From Egicoccus sp. AB-alg2 (GTDB lineage Bacteria > Actinomycetota > Nitriliruptoria > Nitriliruptorales > Nitriliruptoraceae): 64,000 bases of DNA. Location: the NCBI RefSeq assembly GCF_041821065.1, contig NZ_JBGUAX010000008.1, positions 248,001 to 312,000 of the forward strand. The letters are read 5' to 3'. Of this stretch, positions 9,168 through 18,238 are shown piece after piece. The notes below the pieces were generated by a model, which saw only the letters and a program-made list of their open reading frames with translations, searched no databases and had not been told where the DNA came from. The position numbers were made by a program, and so were the translations under genes. The number at the start of each line of letters is the position of its first letter. Position 1 is the first letter of the stretch.

Positions 9168-11600
9168 ATGGCAGGAAGCAGACTGCGCAGGCATGCGCTC
9201 TTCGGGGTGACCTCGGTGATCGTGCTGTCGATGGCGGTACCGGGAATCGCCATCAACCAGCAGTTGCCGCCGCCGCCCGACGACCTCGGGCGCACCGCCG
9301 ACGAGGTGTCCGACGTGGTCGAGGTCCACGTCGCGGACACCGAGGAGCTCGACCGGCTCGTCGCGACCGGCGTCGACCTCGACCACCACGTCCACGTGCA
9401 CGACGACGGAGAGATCGAGGTGCACGCGGTCGTGACGCCCAACGAGCAGGCCTCGCTGAAGGCGAAGGGCTTCGAGCTCGGCCGCCGGGTGCACACCGAG
9501 GCGGACACCGAGGCGGCGCTGGAGGAGCGGGAAGAGACCATCCAGGCCGCGATCGCGGAGAACGAGGAGTTCGCCGCCGCTGCGGAGCTCGCGACCGTCT
9601 CCGACGTCAAGATCATCCGCGCCGACTACTACACCAGCTTTGGCCAGGGCGTTCTGTCGGTCGAGGCGAAGTGGGCCAACGGCCAGACGGCGACCAATGC
9701 ATTGACGGTCCAGCGTGACAGCGGCCCGGGCACGGAGTTCGGCTCCGGTGGCCAGCAGAACATCTCGCGGTTCGTCGACGCCGGCGTCTACCTCTATCAC
9801 CGCGGCGCCGCGTCCGTCGCCACGCGACCCGACCGCGTCCGCATCGTCAGCCCGAGCGGTGACGTCGCCATCGCCGAGGTGACCGACTGGCTGCCGACCG
9901 ACGACGAGGATCCCTTCAAGGGTGACGGTTACGAGGAAGGCTTCATCAACAGCTACCTCACACCCACGGAGCTGTACGAGCGCATCCACGCGCTCGCGGC
10001 GGAGTACCCGGAGCTCTCGGAGATCGTGGAACTGCCCCACAAGACCAACGGCTACCGGCGCCACGCGCAGGCGCTCCTCGGAAGTGCCAACGCCTCGCGC
10101 GTGGGTATCGATTCGGTCGCCTGGGGCCACGAGGGCGGCAACGACCTGCGCATCCGGACCATCAACCCAGGGGCGGCCGACTCACCGCTGAGCGTCTCGG
10201 TCGCGGGTAACGACATCACGGTCGGACTCGCGACGAACGGCGCCGGCGCGCTCTCGAGCACGGCCGCCCAGGTCGTGGCGGCGCTGAACGCCGATCCGGC
10301 CGCCAGCGCCCTGGTCTTCGCCTACACCTACCGCGGCAACGCCGGTGGTGGGGTGGTCGCGGCGCAGGACTTCGTTTCGCTCTCCGACGGACTGGCCGCA
10401 CCGGACAGCGTGTCGAGGGAACCGCACCCGGTCTACGCCATCCGGATCGGCAAGCACCGCGACGGTTCCAAGCCCGGCGTGCTGGCCTACGCGCAGGAGC
10501 ACGCGCGTGAGTGGGTGCCGCCGTTGGTCACCATCGAGACGGCGGAACGGTTGCTGCGCAACTACGCCCACCACGGCCCGACCAAGCAGCTGGTGAACAA
10601 CCTCGACATCTGGATCGCGCCGTCCATCAACCCCGATGGCGGTCACTACTCCTTCTACGACCGGTCGGCGCAGCGCCGAAGCATGACGCGTCACTGCGCG
10701 GTGACCGGCAACTACGACATCCTGGCGCGCGGGAACTGGGGCGTCGACAACAACCGCAATTACACCGAATACAGCCTGTTCGACGGCTTCTCGGGTGCTT
10801 CGACCTCCTGCACCAGCGACACGTTCGCCGGTCCCGCCGAATTGTCGGAGCCGGAGAACAAGAACGTCGACTGGCTGGCGCAGCAGAACATCAAGTTCTC
10901 CATGAACCTGCACTCGTCCGGCAACTACTTCATGTGGTCGCCCGGTTCGTACGCCACGCCGGGACGCATCAGTGCGCCGCGGCCGACGCTGCAGGAGGAG
11001 GGCTACTTCTGGGGCGCCTCGTCGCGCATCCTGACCGCCATCAAGCGCTACCGCGGCCTGTCGGTGACGCCGGCACGCACCGGTCCGATCTCCGACGTGC
11101 TGTACTCGGCGGCCGGTAACTCGGGCGACATGCTCTGGTACAAGTACGGCATCTACGCCTGGAACTTCGAGGTCGGTACCTCGTTCCAGCCGCCGTTCGA
11201 GGGCACGCCGACCGGTGGTTCCGCGCGACGCGAGTCGATGGAGTTCGCCAACGGTCTCGTCGAGATGATGCGGGTCGCGTACGACTTCAGCCGCGACAAG
11301 GTCCGGCCGGAGAGCGTCATGAACGTCACCCACTCGGCCACGCCGGGGATGGTCGACGTCACCTTCACCACGTCGGAGCCGGCGTCCGTGTTCTACACGC
11401 TGGACGGCTCGACTCCGACCTACGAATCCACGCTCTACGCCTCCGCCGGCATCCGTGAGGGCGGCGAAACGCTGACCGTTCCGGCGGGCACGATGGTCCA
11501 CTTCTTCTCCGTGGACGCCGCCGGCAACGTCGAGCGCAACTACCGACCCGACGGCATGGGCAAGAACTTCGGCAAGGCCCGCGCCGTCGTCGGCGGGTAG
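9168..11600 (+). CDS. Secreted M14-family zinc carboxypeptidase with C-terminal CHB/HEX domain
   Basis: 810-aa exported metallopeptidase. After a basic start and a hydrophobic signal (VTSVIVLSMAVPGIA) comes a long N-terminal region. The M14 domain follows at about residues 260-700. The zinc ligands fit M14: His and Glu of EHAREW near 445-448, and His of NLHSSGNYF near 581. The catalytic Glu lies in WNFEVGTSF near 668. Residues 720-780 resemble the chitobiase/hexosaminidase C-terminal domain (VTFTTSEPASVFYTLDGSTP). It should remove C-terminal residues from peptides outside the cell. The start at 9168 is taken from the GGGAGGGA site and the signal peptide directly behind it. A GC-rich hairpin follows the stop. 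Confidence 0.88.
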   Translation: MAGSRLRRHALFGVTSVIVLSMAVPGIAINQQLPPPPDDLGRTADEVSDVVEVHVADTEELDRLVATGVDLDHHVHVHDDGEIEVHAVVTPNEQASLKAKGFELGRRVHTEADTEAALEEREETIQAAIAENEEFAAAAELATVSDVKIIRADYYTSFGQGVLSVEAKWANGQTATNALTVQRDSGPGTEFGSGGQQNISRFVDAGVYLYHRGAASVATRPDRVRIVSPSGDVAIAEVTDWLPTDDEDPFKGDGYEEGFINSYLTPTELYERIHALAAEYPELSEIVELPHKTNGYRRHAQALLGSANASRVGIDSVAWGHEGGNDLRIRTINPGAADSPLSVSVAGNDITVGLATNGAGALSSTAAQVVAALNADPAASALVFAYTYRGNAGGGVVAAQDFVSLSDGLAAPDSVSREPHPVYAIRIGKHRDGSKPGVLAYAQEHAREWVPPLVTIETAERLLRNYAHHGPTKQLVNNLDIWIAPSINPDGGHYSFYDRSAQRRSMTRHCAVTGNYDILARGNWGVDNNRNYTEYSLFDGFSGASTSCTSDTFAGPAELSEPENKNVDWLAQQNIKFSMNLHSSGNYFMWSPGSYATPGRISAPRPTLQEEGYFWGASSRILTAIKRYRGLSVTPARTGPISDVLYSAAGNSGDMLWYKYGIYAWNFEVGTSFQPPFEGTPTGGSARRESMEFANGLVEMMRVAYDFSRDKVRPESVMNVTHSATPGMVDVTFTTSEPASVFYTLDGSTPTYESTLYASAGIREGGETLTVPAGTMVHFFSVDAAGNVERNYRPDGMGKNFGKARAVVGG

Positions 11601-11618
11601 CCCACAACCCCGCACCAA

Positions 11619-11658
11619 CCGCGGCCGCGGTCCTCGAACGGAGGGCCGCGGCCGCGGC
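11619..11658 (+). terminator. GC-rich hairpin after the carboxypeptidase gene
   Basis: Arms CCGCGGCCGCGG and its complement, extended by TCC/GGA, enclose an 8-base loop. There is no T tract, as is common in high-GC actinobacteria. Position between two convergent genes fits a bidirectional terminator. Confidence 0.65.
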
Positions 11659-11676
11659 ACGTCCGGTCTCGAAGCA

Positions 11677-11955
11677 TCACCGAACCTGTGGCTCGGGTCG
11701 GACGCCGGACCCGGCGACGGCGTGCGGGACGCTGCGGGGGAGGGACGACAGCAGCGCCCCCTCGACGGCGCGTTCCCGGCCCCGGATCCAGGCGAAGAAC
11801 CAGGTCAGCAGCAGCGCACCGGCCACCAGCAGCGCCAGCATCAGCCAGCCGCTGTCGTCGGCGGCGAGGATGCCGAGGACCACGAGCACAGCCCGATGGC
11901 GGACAGCGCCGCGCCGCCACGGTGGTGTCGGATCCTGACTGATGTCGTTGATCAT
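11677..11955 (-). CDS. Small membrane protein of unknown function
   Basis: 92-aa protein. A polar N-terminus (MINDISQDPTPPWRRGAV) leads into one or two close hydrophobic helices (VLVVLGILAADDSGWLMLAL and VAGALLLTWFFAWI, about residues 25-62). A short cytoplasmic-looking tail follows. I do not recognise the family. The start at 11955 is the first ATG giving a natural membrane topology; the frame is open further upstream without protein character. Confidence 0.5.
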   Translation of the reverse strand: MINDISQDPTPPWRRGAVRHRAVLVVLGILAADDSGWLMLALLVAGALLLTWFFAWIRGRERAVEGALLSSLPRSVPHAVAGSGVRPEPQVR

Positions 11956-12288
11956 GACGTTCGTGTCCGAGCCCGCGGAGCTGCAGATGAACTGCGCCAG
12001 GGCAGCGGGAGCGGCATGCGACGCAGCGCCGGCGACGGTCGGCCGGTCGCGGTCTCCTGTCCGGACACGGGAGGCCTCCAGGGACGAAAGCTTCAGGGTC
12101 GGCGCGCCGGGCCGCCGCCACCTCACCCGCGGGGTGGGCCCATCGCGCACGGGGTGGCGTGCCTCGCGCGAGCTCGACACCTCGGCCCGAGGCCTTGATG
12201 CCGCCCGGCTGGGCGGCGTATGGTCGATGACGACGGGGGGACGGACGCCCGGGGCTTCGCATCGGCGGAGGAAGGGGGTGGCGGTGTC
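11956..12288. other. Short intergenic region, nothing recognised
   Basis: About 330 bp between divergent genes. It is GC-rich with only shadow frames. It presumably holds promoters of the small membrane protein and the cupin gene. Confidence 0.4.
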
Positions 12289-12792
12289 GTGTCGCTGCCA
12301 GAGACCACCACGTCCGGCTACTGGCTGGGCCCCGACGACGGCGAGGCCCTCTGGTTCAACGGCGGGCTCGGGATCCTGAAGGCGACCGCCGAACAGACCG
12401 CGGGCAGGTTCGCCATGTTCGAGTTGCGGTTGCGCCGGGGGTTCGCCGCGCCGCTGCACGCGCACGCGAACGAGGACGAGTTCTTCCTCGTGTTGTCGGG
12501 GGCCGTCCGCCTCCAGCACGGCGACGAGGTGATCGACGGTGTGGAGGGCACGCTGGCGTACAGCCCGCGTGAGTCACCGCATTCGTTCCACGTCGACTCG
12601 GACGAGGCACGGCTGCTGCTGTTCTTCGGGCCGGCCGGCGTGGAGGGCTTCTTCCGTGACGTGGCGACACCGGCGCGGGCGCTCACGCAGCCACCGGAGG
12701 ACGAGCCGAGGCACGACCGCGAGACGCTGATGGAGATCATGCGCCGCCACGGTCAGACCGTGCTCGGTCCACCGCTGCCGCCGTTGTCCTGA
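12289..12792 (+). CDS. Cupin-domain protein
   Basis: About 167 aa with a single conserved cupin barrel. The first motif is GFAAPLHAHANEDEFFLVLSG, with two His, a Glu and a distal His-like metal-site layout. The second motif is SPRESPHSFHVDSDEARLLL. These quercetinase-like small cupins bind a metal or small ligand; the substrate is unknown. I prefer the GTG at 12289 because of an upstream GGAAGGGGG and because close relatives have short N-termini; an ATG at 12220 gives a 23-residue extension. Confidence 0.75.
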   Translation: MSLPETTTSGYWLGPDDGEALWFNGGLGILKATAEQTAGRFAMFELRLRRGFAAPLHAHANEDEFFLVLSGAVRLQHGDEVIDGVEGTLAYSPRESPHSFHVDSDEARLLLFFGPAGVEGFFRDVATPARALTQPPEDEPRHDRETLMEIMRRHGQTVLGPPLPPLS

Positions 12793-12808
12793 CGCGTCGG
12801 AAGACGCG
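12793..12808. terminator. Short hairpin between convergent genes
   Basis: CGCGTC-GGAA-GACGCG forms a 6-bp stem with a stable GNRA-like tetraloop immediately after the cupin stop. It lies 9 bp before the convergent oxidoreductase stop. Confidence 0.35.
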
Positions 12809-12817
12809 AGGGGCGCC

Positions 12818-13375
12818 TCAGTCCTGACCGGGCGGCGTGTCCCAGTCGTGGACGTCGGTGCCGGCCTCGCGGGACAGGATGTCGAGGGCGGCGACGGCGC
12901 CCGCACCGGCGGAGATGATTGCCTGGCTGCGGTCGGGGCGCACCAGGCGGCCGATGGCGTACACGCGGTCGACCGGCGTCCGGTACTCCGCGTCGACACC
13001 GACACGGCCGTCCGTCACCGACAACCCGAGCCGCCGCGCCAGCGGCTGGGCGGACTTCCCGCCGGCCAGGACCAGGTAGTCGGTCGGCGTCGGCGGCCGG
13101 GTGTTGGTGTGGACGATGAACGTGTCGCCGGCGCCTTCGAGGTCGGTGACCTCGGCCGCGACGACGTCCGCGCCGAGGCCGGCGACCTGTTCACGGGCGG
13201 CGCGCTGGAAGTCGGGTCCGGCCACGTCGGGGACACCGAGGTAGTTGTGCAACTGCGCGTAGTGCATCGGCGTCTGGTCCTGCCCGAACACCGTGACCTC
13301 GTGGCCGGCCTTGGCCAGGAACAGCGCGGCAGACAGGCCACCGGGGCCGTCACCGACCACGACGATGCGTGCCAT
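12818..13375 (-). CDS. Small FAD/NAD(P)-dependent oxidoreductase, thioredoxin-reductase-like
   Basis: 185-aa flavoprotein. It begins with the dinucleotide-binding GDGPGGLSAALFLAKAGHEV at residues 7-26 and ends with the FAD-binding VYAIGRLVRPDRSQAIISAG near 150. The CxxC redox pair and separate NAD domain of true thioredoxin reductases are missing, so this is one of the truncated single-domain relatives of unknown partner. The start at 13375 directly precedes the Rossmann motif and has GGGAGTGGAGAG upstream. It lies 18 bp downstream of the acetyltransferase gene and is likely in one operon with it. Confidence 0.75.
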   Translation of the reverse strand: MARIVVVGDGPGGLSAALFLAKAGHEVTVFGQDQTPMHYAQLHNYLGVPDVAGPDFQRAAREQVAGLGADVVAAEVTDLEGAGDTFIVHTNTRPPTPTDYLVLAGGKSAQPLARRLGLSVTDGRVGVDAEYRTPVDRVYAIGRLVRPDRSQAIISAGAGAVAALDILSREAGTDVHDWDTPPGQD

Positions 13376-13392
13376 GCGTGCTCTCCACTCCC

Positions 13393-14010
13393 TCAGCGAC
13401 GATGGACGACCATCAAGATACTCGCGCCGGATGCGCCGTCGAGGGGGCCCACCTCGGTGAAGCCCGCGCGCCGTAGCGCCCGCAGGGACGAGGCGTTGGC
13501 CGCGTCCGGTGCGGCGCCGACGTGGTGCCAGTCGGGATGCGTGGGGAAGGCGACGTCGCGCACGAAGGCGCGCAGCATGGCGGCCCCGAGGCCCCGGCCC
13601 CGCTCGGTGGGTTCGCCGACGAGGTAGTCGACGCCCCCGGCAGCGGACGTGACTCCCCGGGCTCTCCACGCGCCCGCCTCGTCGGGATCCGAGTCGATCG
13701 CGTAGGCCTGGATCCAGCCGAACGGCCGATCGTCGAGCAGTGCCAGCCAGTGCTCGACGTCGCCGCCGGCGTCCGGGCCGTAGTCGCGGACGACCGCCGG
13801 CCACGACACGTCGTCGCCCTCCCACCAGCGCACCACGCCGGGCTCGTTCAACCACGCGTGCAGCAGCGGCAGGTCGTCGGCCGCCAGTCGACGGAAGCGC
13901 ACGTGCACCGCCGCCGGCGGCGTCCGCGGCGGCGCAGGCGGCGTCCGCGGTGGCTCCGGTGCGTGCACCAGTTCGACGCACGGCGCGATCGCACGGTGAT
14001 GGAGGTACAT
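13393..14010 (-). CDS. GNAT-family N-acetyltransferase, AAC(6')/siderophore-type
   Basis: 205-aa acetyltransferase. The acetyl-CoA motif is LVGEPTERGRGLGAAMLRAF near 135-155, followed by the late GNAT strand (ANASSLRALRRAGFTEVG). The early LLHAWLNEPGVVRWWEGD segment is typical of the AAC(6')-Ib/IucB-like acetyltransferase_8 group, which modifies aminoglycosides or hydroxy-lysine siderophore precursors. Which of these applies cannot be decided here. The start at 14010 has GAGGAG seven bases upstream. Confidence 0.78.
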   Translation of the reverse strand: MYLHHRAIAPCVELVHAPEPPRTPPAPPRTPPAAVHVRFRRLAADDLPLLHAWLNEPGVVRWWEGDDVSWPAVVRDYGPDAGGDVEHWLALLDDRPFGWIQAYAIDSDPDEAGAWRARGVTSAAGGVDYLVGEPTERGRGLGAAMLRAFVRDVAFPTHPDWHHVGAAPDAANASSLRALRRAGFTEVGPLDGASGASILMVVHRR

Positions 14011-14133
14011 GACGGCTCCTCGCCGAGTCGGCCGCCACCGAGCGTGGAGGACACCGCACGCCGGCTGGTGAGGAATCGATGAGGACGCGGTGCTCCTGGC
14101 CGGCGCGCCTCGAGGAGACACGGCGTGCCGTGC

Positions 14134-14667
14134 CTACCAGTCGTCGCCGTCGCGCGCCTCGCAGACCATCGGAGCGTTCAACGGCAGTGCGCGGGTGGCG
14201 CCGAAGCGCAGCACCATGATCCCGTCGTCCTCGTCGGGGGTCCGGGTGAGCGCGGTGCCGTCACGGACGTAGGTCGGGCCCTGCCACCGCTCCCAGCCCA
14301 GGCGCTCGTAGAAGGCGTGTCGCCCTGTGGAGAGCACACCCAGGTCGTGCCGTCGGCGCAACAGCTCGGCCACCTCGGCCATCACCGCCGAGCCGTGACC
14401 ACGGCCCTGGGCGGACGGGGAGGTCGCAACGGCTTCGACGTATTCGCAGTCCACGAGGCGCCCTGCGGCCTCGAGTCCGCGTCGCACGAGGGCGGCGTGT
14501 GCGAGCACCTCGTCGTCCTGCAGCAGCACGACGTGCCAACCCCCGAGCGCGTGTTCCCAGTCCGTCTCGCCGAAGTCGTCACCGAAGGCCGCCGACATCA
14601 GTGCTCGCGCCTTCGCGAGGAGCCCGGCGGGAGCCGCTCCGGTCGCGAAGACCCGGAGCGTGCTCAT
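14134..14667 (-). CDS. aac(2')-I: Aminoglycoside 2'-N-acetyltransferase, AAC(2')-I family
   Basis: 177-aa GNAT enzyme of the length usual for AAC(2')-I. It shares several signature stretches with the mycobacterial enzymes: GDDFGETDWEHALGGWHVVL, CEYVEAVATSPSAQGRGHGS (acetyl-CoA loop Q/R-x-x-G-x-G), and GWERWQGPTYV with TRTPDEDDG near 140-160, ending in a D-W dipeptide. In mycobacteria this family acetylates the 2' amine of gentamicin-type drugs and may have a cell-wall role. Here it is chromosomal and translationally coupled to the upstream membrane gene through an ATGA overlap. Resistance is therefore an inference, not shown. Confidence 0.82.
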   Translation of the reverse strand: MSTLRVFATGAAPAGLLAKARALMSAAFGDDFGETDWEHALGGWHVVLLQDDEVLAHAALVRRGLEAAGRLVDCEYVEAVATSPSAQGRGHGSAVMAEVAELLRRRHDLGVLSTGRHAFYERLGWERWQGPTYVRDGTALTRTPDEDDGIMVLRFGATRALPLNAPMVCEARDGDDW

Positions 14668-15092
14668 GCGGCGTCGGGGACCGATGCCGTCCGGGGTCGG
14701 CGGATGCGCCAGGCCGCGACGCCGAGGGTGCCGACGAGCACCGCCAGGACGCCGAAGCGGGCCAGCGCGTCGGTCGCCACGGCCTGGCCGGGTTCGCGGT
14801 TCGCGAAGGCGTCGCTGACCTGGAAGAGCAGCAGCATGGTGAAGATCGTGAAGGCGGCGATGATCGCCGGGCGGCTGCCACGCCAGACCAGCGTGCCAAG
14901 AGCGACGGTGACGAGCCCCACCGCCACCAGACCGCCCGCGATGCCGGCCGACAGGCGTACCAGCTCGGTGAGGAAGCTGACCAGGCCGAAAGCGACGTTC
15001 AGGGCCCCGACGAGAATCAGGACGGTCCCGGCGAGTCGGGAGCTCCAGTGACCGGCGTCCGCCGCGGCCGGCCGGCCGTGTCCCCTGGCCAT
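14664..15092 (-). CDS. Four-helix membrane protein of unknown function
   Basis: 142 aa with four clear hydrophobic helices (about residues 18-42, 48-68, 74-95 and 110-130) and a basic C-terminal tail. No family recognised beyond general actinobacterial DUF4383-like small membrane proteins. It precedes and overlaps the AAC(2') gene by ATGA, so the two are made together. Confidence 0.68.
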   Translation of the reverse strand: MARGHGRPAAADAGHWSSRLAGTVLILVGALNVAFGLVSFLTELVRLSAGIAGGLVAVGLVTVALGTLVWRGSRPAIIAAFTIFTMLLLFQVSDAFANREPGQAVATDALARFGVLAVLVGTLGVAAWRIRRPRTASVPDAA

Positions 15093-15239
15093 CGCGTCCC
15101 TCCCGCGAGTTCAACAGTTCTTCAGGGAATCTTCCGTTCCCCGCCATCCTAGGCACCTAGGGTCGCCCGTCGGAGTCATTTTGCCGTGGCCCACGCGGGT
15201 CATCTAACGGGACGGCTCCATGCGTCAATGGGAGGATGC

Positions 15240-17174
15240 ATGGCAACCACACTGCGGCGCCCGATCAGTATCGGTCTGGTCCTGGCGCTCGTACTCACGT
15301 TCTCCGCGCTCATGTCGAAGCCGGCGCAGGCTCACGACTCGTGCGCGATCGCTCAACCCGCGGCGAGTGGTCCACTCGGGCTGGTCCTCGCCGCGGTCAA
15401 CGTCTTCTCGGCCTTCCTGCCGACCGAAGCTGCCTGCGAGGACAAGTTCGCCGAGGTCGAGGTGAAGCTCACCCGCGACTGGGGGAGTGACGCCGAGGCG
15501 CAGGCCAGCGCCGCCTCCGAGCCGCGCTACAACGCCTCGCGCGCCAATCCTCGTAGCAGCGCGCCGGACACGTTCGCGCCCTGCAAGGACGGCATGGCCG
15601 CGGACTTCTTCCCCTGTGACGGGGTCGACCTGCTGAGCCACGTCTCGCACGCGGAGCTCGGCACGTCGTTCGTCAACGACATCTGGGGTTGGACGGATCC
15701 GCAGACGCGCAAGGACTACGCGCTGGTCGGTTCGTCCACCGGCACGGTCTTCGTCGACATCAGCGATCCACGCCGACCCGTCGTGCTGGGCAAGCTGCCG
15801 ACCGCGTCGTCGCAGGGCGGCTCGTCCTGGCGCGACATCAAGGTCTACGAGAACCACGCCTACGTCGTCTCCGAGCACACGAACCACGGTGTACAGGTCT
15901 TCGACCTGACGCGGCTCCGTGACTGGAACGGCTCCTACACGACCTACGACGTCGATGCGCACTACACCGGACACGGCTCGGCCCACAACATCGCCATCAA
16001 CGAGGACACGGGATACGCGTACTCGGTCGGTGCGGGGCCCTACACGGTCGCGGGACTGCCCAACGTCGTCGTCGTCAACGAGCCCTCCGCCGCCGCCGGT
16101 CAGTACCAGGCGACCGGTGCGGCCTTCGGACCGGCACCGACGGGCGAGCTGCTGACCGGTGAGTTCGCCGTCGTCGACGACGGCACGGCGCTGCCGAACG
16201 AGGGCTGCCATGCGCTGCAGGACTTCCCTGCGGGCGCGATCGCCATCGCCGACCGCGGCACCTGCCCGTTCACGGACAAGGTGCTAAACGCCCAGGCCGC
16301 CGGTGCGGTCGCGGTCGTCATCGCCAACAACGTGGCCGGGTCACCGATCACGGTCGGCGGTGCGGCCCCGGGCATCGAGATCCCGACGGTCATGGTGAGC
16401 CAGGCCGACGCGAACGCGATCAAGGCGGGTCTGCCGGCCGCCGGGGGTGTGAGTGCCAACCCGGCCGTCATCCAGTGCGGGACCGGCCTGCACATGATCG
16501 ACATCAACGAGCCCAAGAACCCGACGTTCGCGGGCTGCTTCGACGACAACGGCTACGTCCACGACACCCAGTGCGTGCTCTACGACGGCCCGGATGCGGA
16601 CTTCCACGGTCGGGAGATCTGCTTCAACTCCAACGGCCTGTCCTACAGCACCTCGGCGGGGACGAACTTCGTCTCCATCGTCGACGTGACCGACAAGTCG
16701 AACCCGGAGAACCTGGCGGTGCTGGAGTACGAGGGGTCCGGCTACTCCCACCAGGGATGGCTGACGCCCGACTCCGCCTGGTTCCTCCACGGCGACGAAG
16801 GCGACGAGCAGCTGCGCGGCGTCAACACGACGACCCGCGTCTGGGACGTCACCGACCTGCGCAACCCGTTCGTGGACTCGGTCTTCGTCAACGACACGAC
16901 GTCGATCGACCACAACCTCTACACGCAGGGTCGCTACGCGTACGCCTCGAACTACACGACGGGTCTGCGGGTGTACGACACCAGCGACCTCGCCGGTGAA
17001 GGTCTGTCCGAGGTCGCCTACTTCGACGTCTACCCGGAGAACGACAACGCGACGTTCGAGGGCGGGACCTGGAGCAACTACCCGTACTTCCGGCAGAAGG
17101 GTGTCGTCGCGGTGAGCAGCATCGACCGCGGACTGTTCATCCTCCAGCCGCGAGTCGGCCGCGACGGCAACTGA
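15240..17174 (+). CDS. Secreted choice-of-anchor B family protein with LVIVD repeats and a PA insert
   Basis: 644-aa exported protein. Residues 1-35 are a signal peptide ending in KPAQAHD. The core is built of LVIVD-type beta-propeller repeats, seen as GTVFVDISDPRRPVVLGKLP, then GVQVFDLTRLRDW, FVSIVDVTDKSNPENLAVLE and RVWDVTDLRNPFVDSVFVND. A protease-associated (PA) domain is inserted at about residues 300-405 (IAIADRGTCPFTDKVLNAQA). The architecture matches the choice-of-anchor B family: surface or secreted proteins of unknown activity. The ATG at 15240 follows GGGAGG and directly precedes the basic signal-peptide start. Confidence 0.85.
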   Translation: MATTLRRPISIGLVLALVLTFSALMSKPAQAHDSCAIAQPAASGPLGLVLAAVNVFSAFLPTEAACEDKFAEVEVKLTRDWGSDAEAQASAASEPRYNASRANPRSSAPDTFAPCKDGMAADFFPCDGVDLLSHVSHAELGTSFVNDIWGWTDPQTRKDYALVGSSTGTVFVDISDPRRPVVLGKLPTASSQGGSSWRDIKVYENHAYVVSEHTNHGVQVFDLTRLRDWNGSYTTYDVDAHYTGHGSAHNIAINEDTGYAYSVGAGPYTVAGLPNVVVVNEPSAAAGQYQATGAAFGPAPTGELLTGEFAVVDDGTALPNEGCHALQDFPAGAIAIADRGTCPFTDKVLNAQAAGAVAVVIANNVAGSPITVGGAAPGIEIPTVMVSQADANAIKAGLPAAGGVSANPAVIQCGTGLHMIDINEPKNPTFAGCFDDNGYVHDTQCVLYDGPDADFHGREICFNSNGLSYSTSAGTNFVSIVDVTDKSNPENLAVLEYEGSGYSHQGWLTPDSAWFLHGDEGDEQLRGVNTTTRVWDVTDLRNPFVDSVFVNDTTSIDHNLYTQGRYAYASNYTTGLRVYDTSDLAGEGLSEVAYFDVYPENDNATFEGGTWSNYPYFRQKGVVAVSSIDRGLFILQPRVGRDGN

Positions 17175-17188
17175 CCACGACCGGGGAC

Positions 17189-17217
17189 CGGGGGCGCCGC
17201 CAGCTGGTGGCGCCCCC
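17189..17217 (+). terminator. Strong GC hairpin after the choice-of-anchor B gene
   Basis: GGGGCGCC and its complement GGCGCCCC flank a short loop containing CAGCTG, starting 14 bp after the stop codon. No T run. Confidence 0.65.
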
Positions 17218-17438
17218 GTCACGTTCGGCTCCGCTGCGCGTACCCCGGCGTCAGGCGCTCGTGGCGAGTTCGTGACCTGCTGCCGACACGTCGCGGATCC
17301 CCAGCCCGGTGAGGGCGAACCGTAGGCCCACCCCCATCGCCATCGGTGCCCAGCTCACGGCAGGTCGTCCTCGGCGCCGTCCCACGGATGGACGGAAGTA
17401 GCGGGGACGCGTGCACCACGGGTGATTACCGTGAGCCC

Positions 17439-18221
17439 ATGGCGGAGTCCGGCGAACCAGCAGTGCAGGGTCAGCGCCGCGGACTGAGGGATGCGGCCCA
17501 GGCGGCGCATGCGGATCTCGGTCGCATCCGCGGCACGCTGACGGAGGAACAGCGTGCGGCATCGCCATCGCGAGCCCTCGTCACGCTCGTCGCGCACTGG
17601 CGCGACCACCGGCCCGTCTACCAGACCCTGGCGCGGTTGGTCGGCGACGAGGCGCGCGAGGCCATCATCCGCGAGCTGGAGGGCTGGAAGCGCGAGCTCG
17701 ACGAGCAGCTGGGCACCTCCGAGCGGTCGGTCGAGGCCTCGGTGCGGCGATTGGAGTCGCAACTCGCGGCGTCGGAACCGGGCATCGGTCGCGCCGAACT
17801 CCTGATCGAACTCGCCGAACTCCATGCCAGCCGCCAGGACGATCGCGAGGCGCAGCGGCGGTTCCACGCCGCCGAGGAGGAGCTCGCGCCCCACCAGCCG
17901 CGGACGACGGGCGCCGGGATCGCGGATGTCTTGGTCGACGCGCTGCCCGGTGTCCTGCAGGGCGAGGCGCCGCGCCTGCGCGCGGAACTCGAGGCGGTCA
18001 TCCGCACCTCGAAGCTGCTGCAGCGGGTCTACGACGGCCTGGCGCGTGTGGTGCAGGACCCTGCCGAGGCGAAGCGATACCTCGACCGACGACGCGAGCT
18101 GGACATGAACCTGGCACCCGGCACCCAGGAACAGGCCGAGTTCAAGCGCCGACTGCTGGACGGGCTCGCGCAGGCGGGCGAGGCCCCCACGGACGAGGAG
18201 GCCGGACGGCAGGCGCCCTGA
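17439..18221 (+). CDS. Helical/coiled-coil protein of unknown function
   Basis: 260-aa soluble protein, almost entirely predicted alpha helix with heptad-like spacing. Examples are IIRELEGWKRELDEQLGT, ASVRRLESQLAASE and ELIELAELHASRQDDREAQRRF, the last TPR-like. There is no signal peptide or catalytic motif. The central stretch ADVLVDALPGVLQGEAPRLR is mildly hydrophobic. I do not recognise the family. The ATG at 17439 follows TGAGCCC and starts the charged helical region. Confidence 0.6.
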   Translation: MAESGEPAVQGQRRGLRDAAQAAHADLGRIRGTLTEEQRAASPSRALVTLVAHWRDHRPVYQTLARLVGDEAREAIIRELEGWKRELDEQLGTSERSVEASVRRLESQLAASEPGIGRAELLIELAELHASRQDDREAQRRFHAAEEELAPHQPRTTGAGIADVLVDALPGVLQGEAPRLRAELEAVIRTSKLLQRVYDGLARVVQDPAEAKRYLDRRRELDMNLAPGTQEQAEFKRRLLDGLAQAGEAPTDEEAGRQAP

Positions 18222-18238
18222 CCTCCTCGGGCCGTGCG

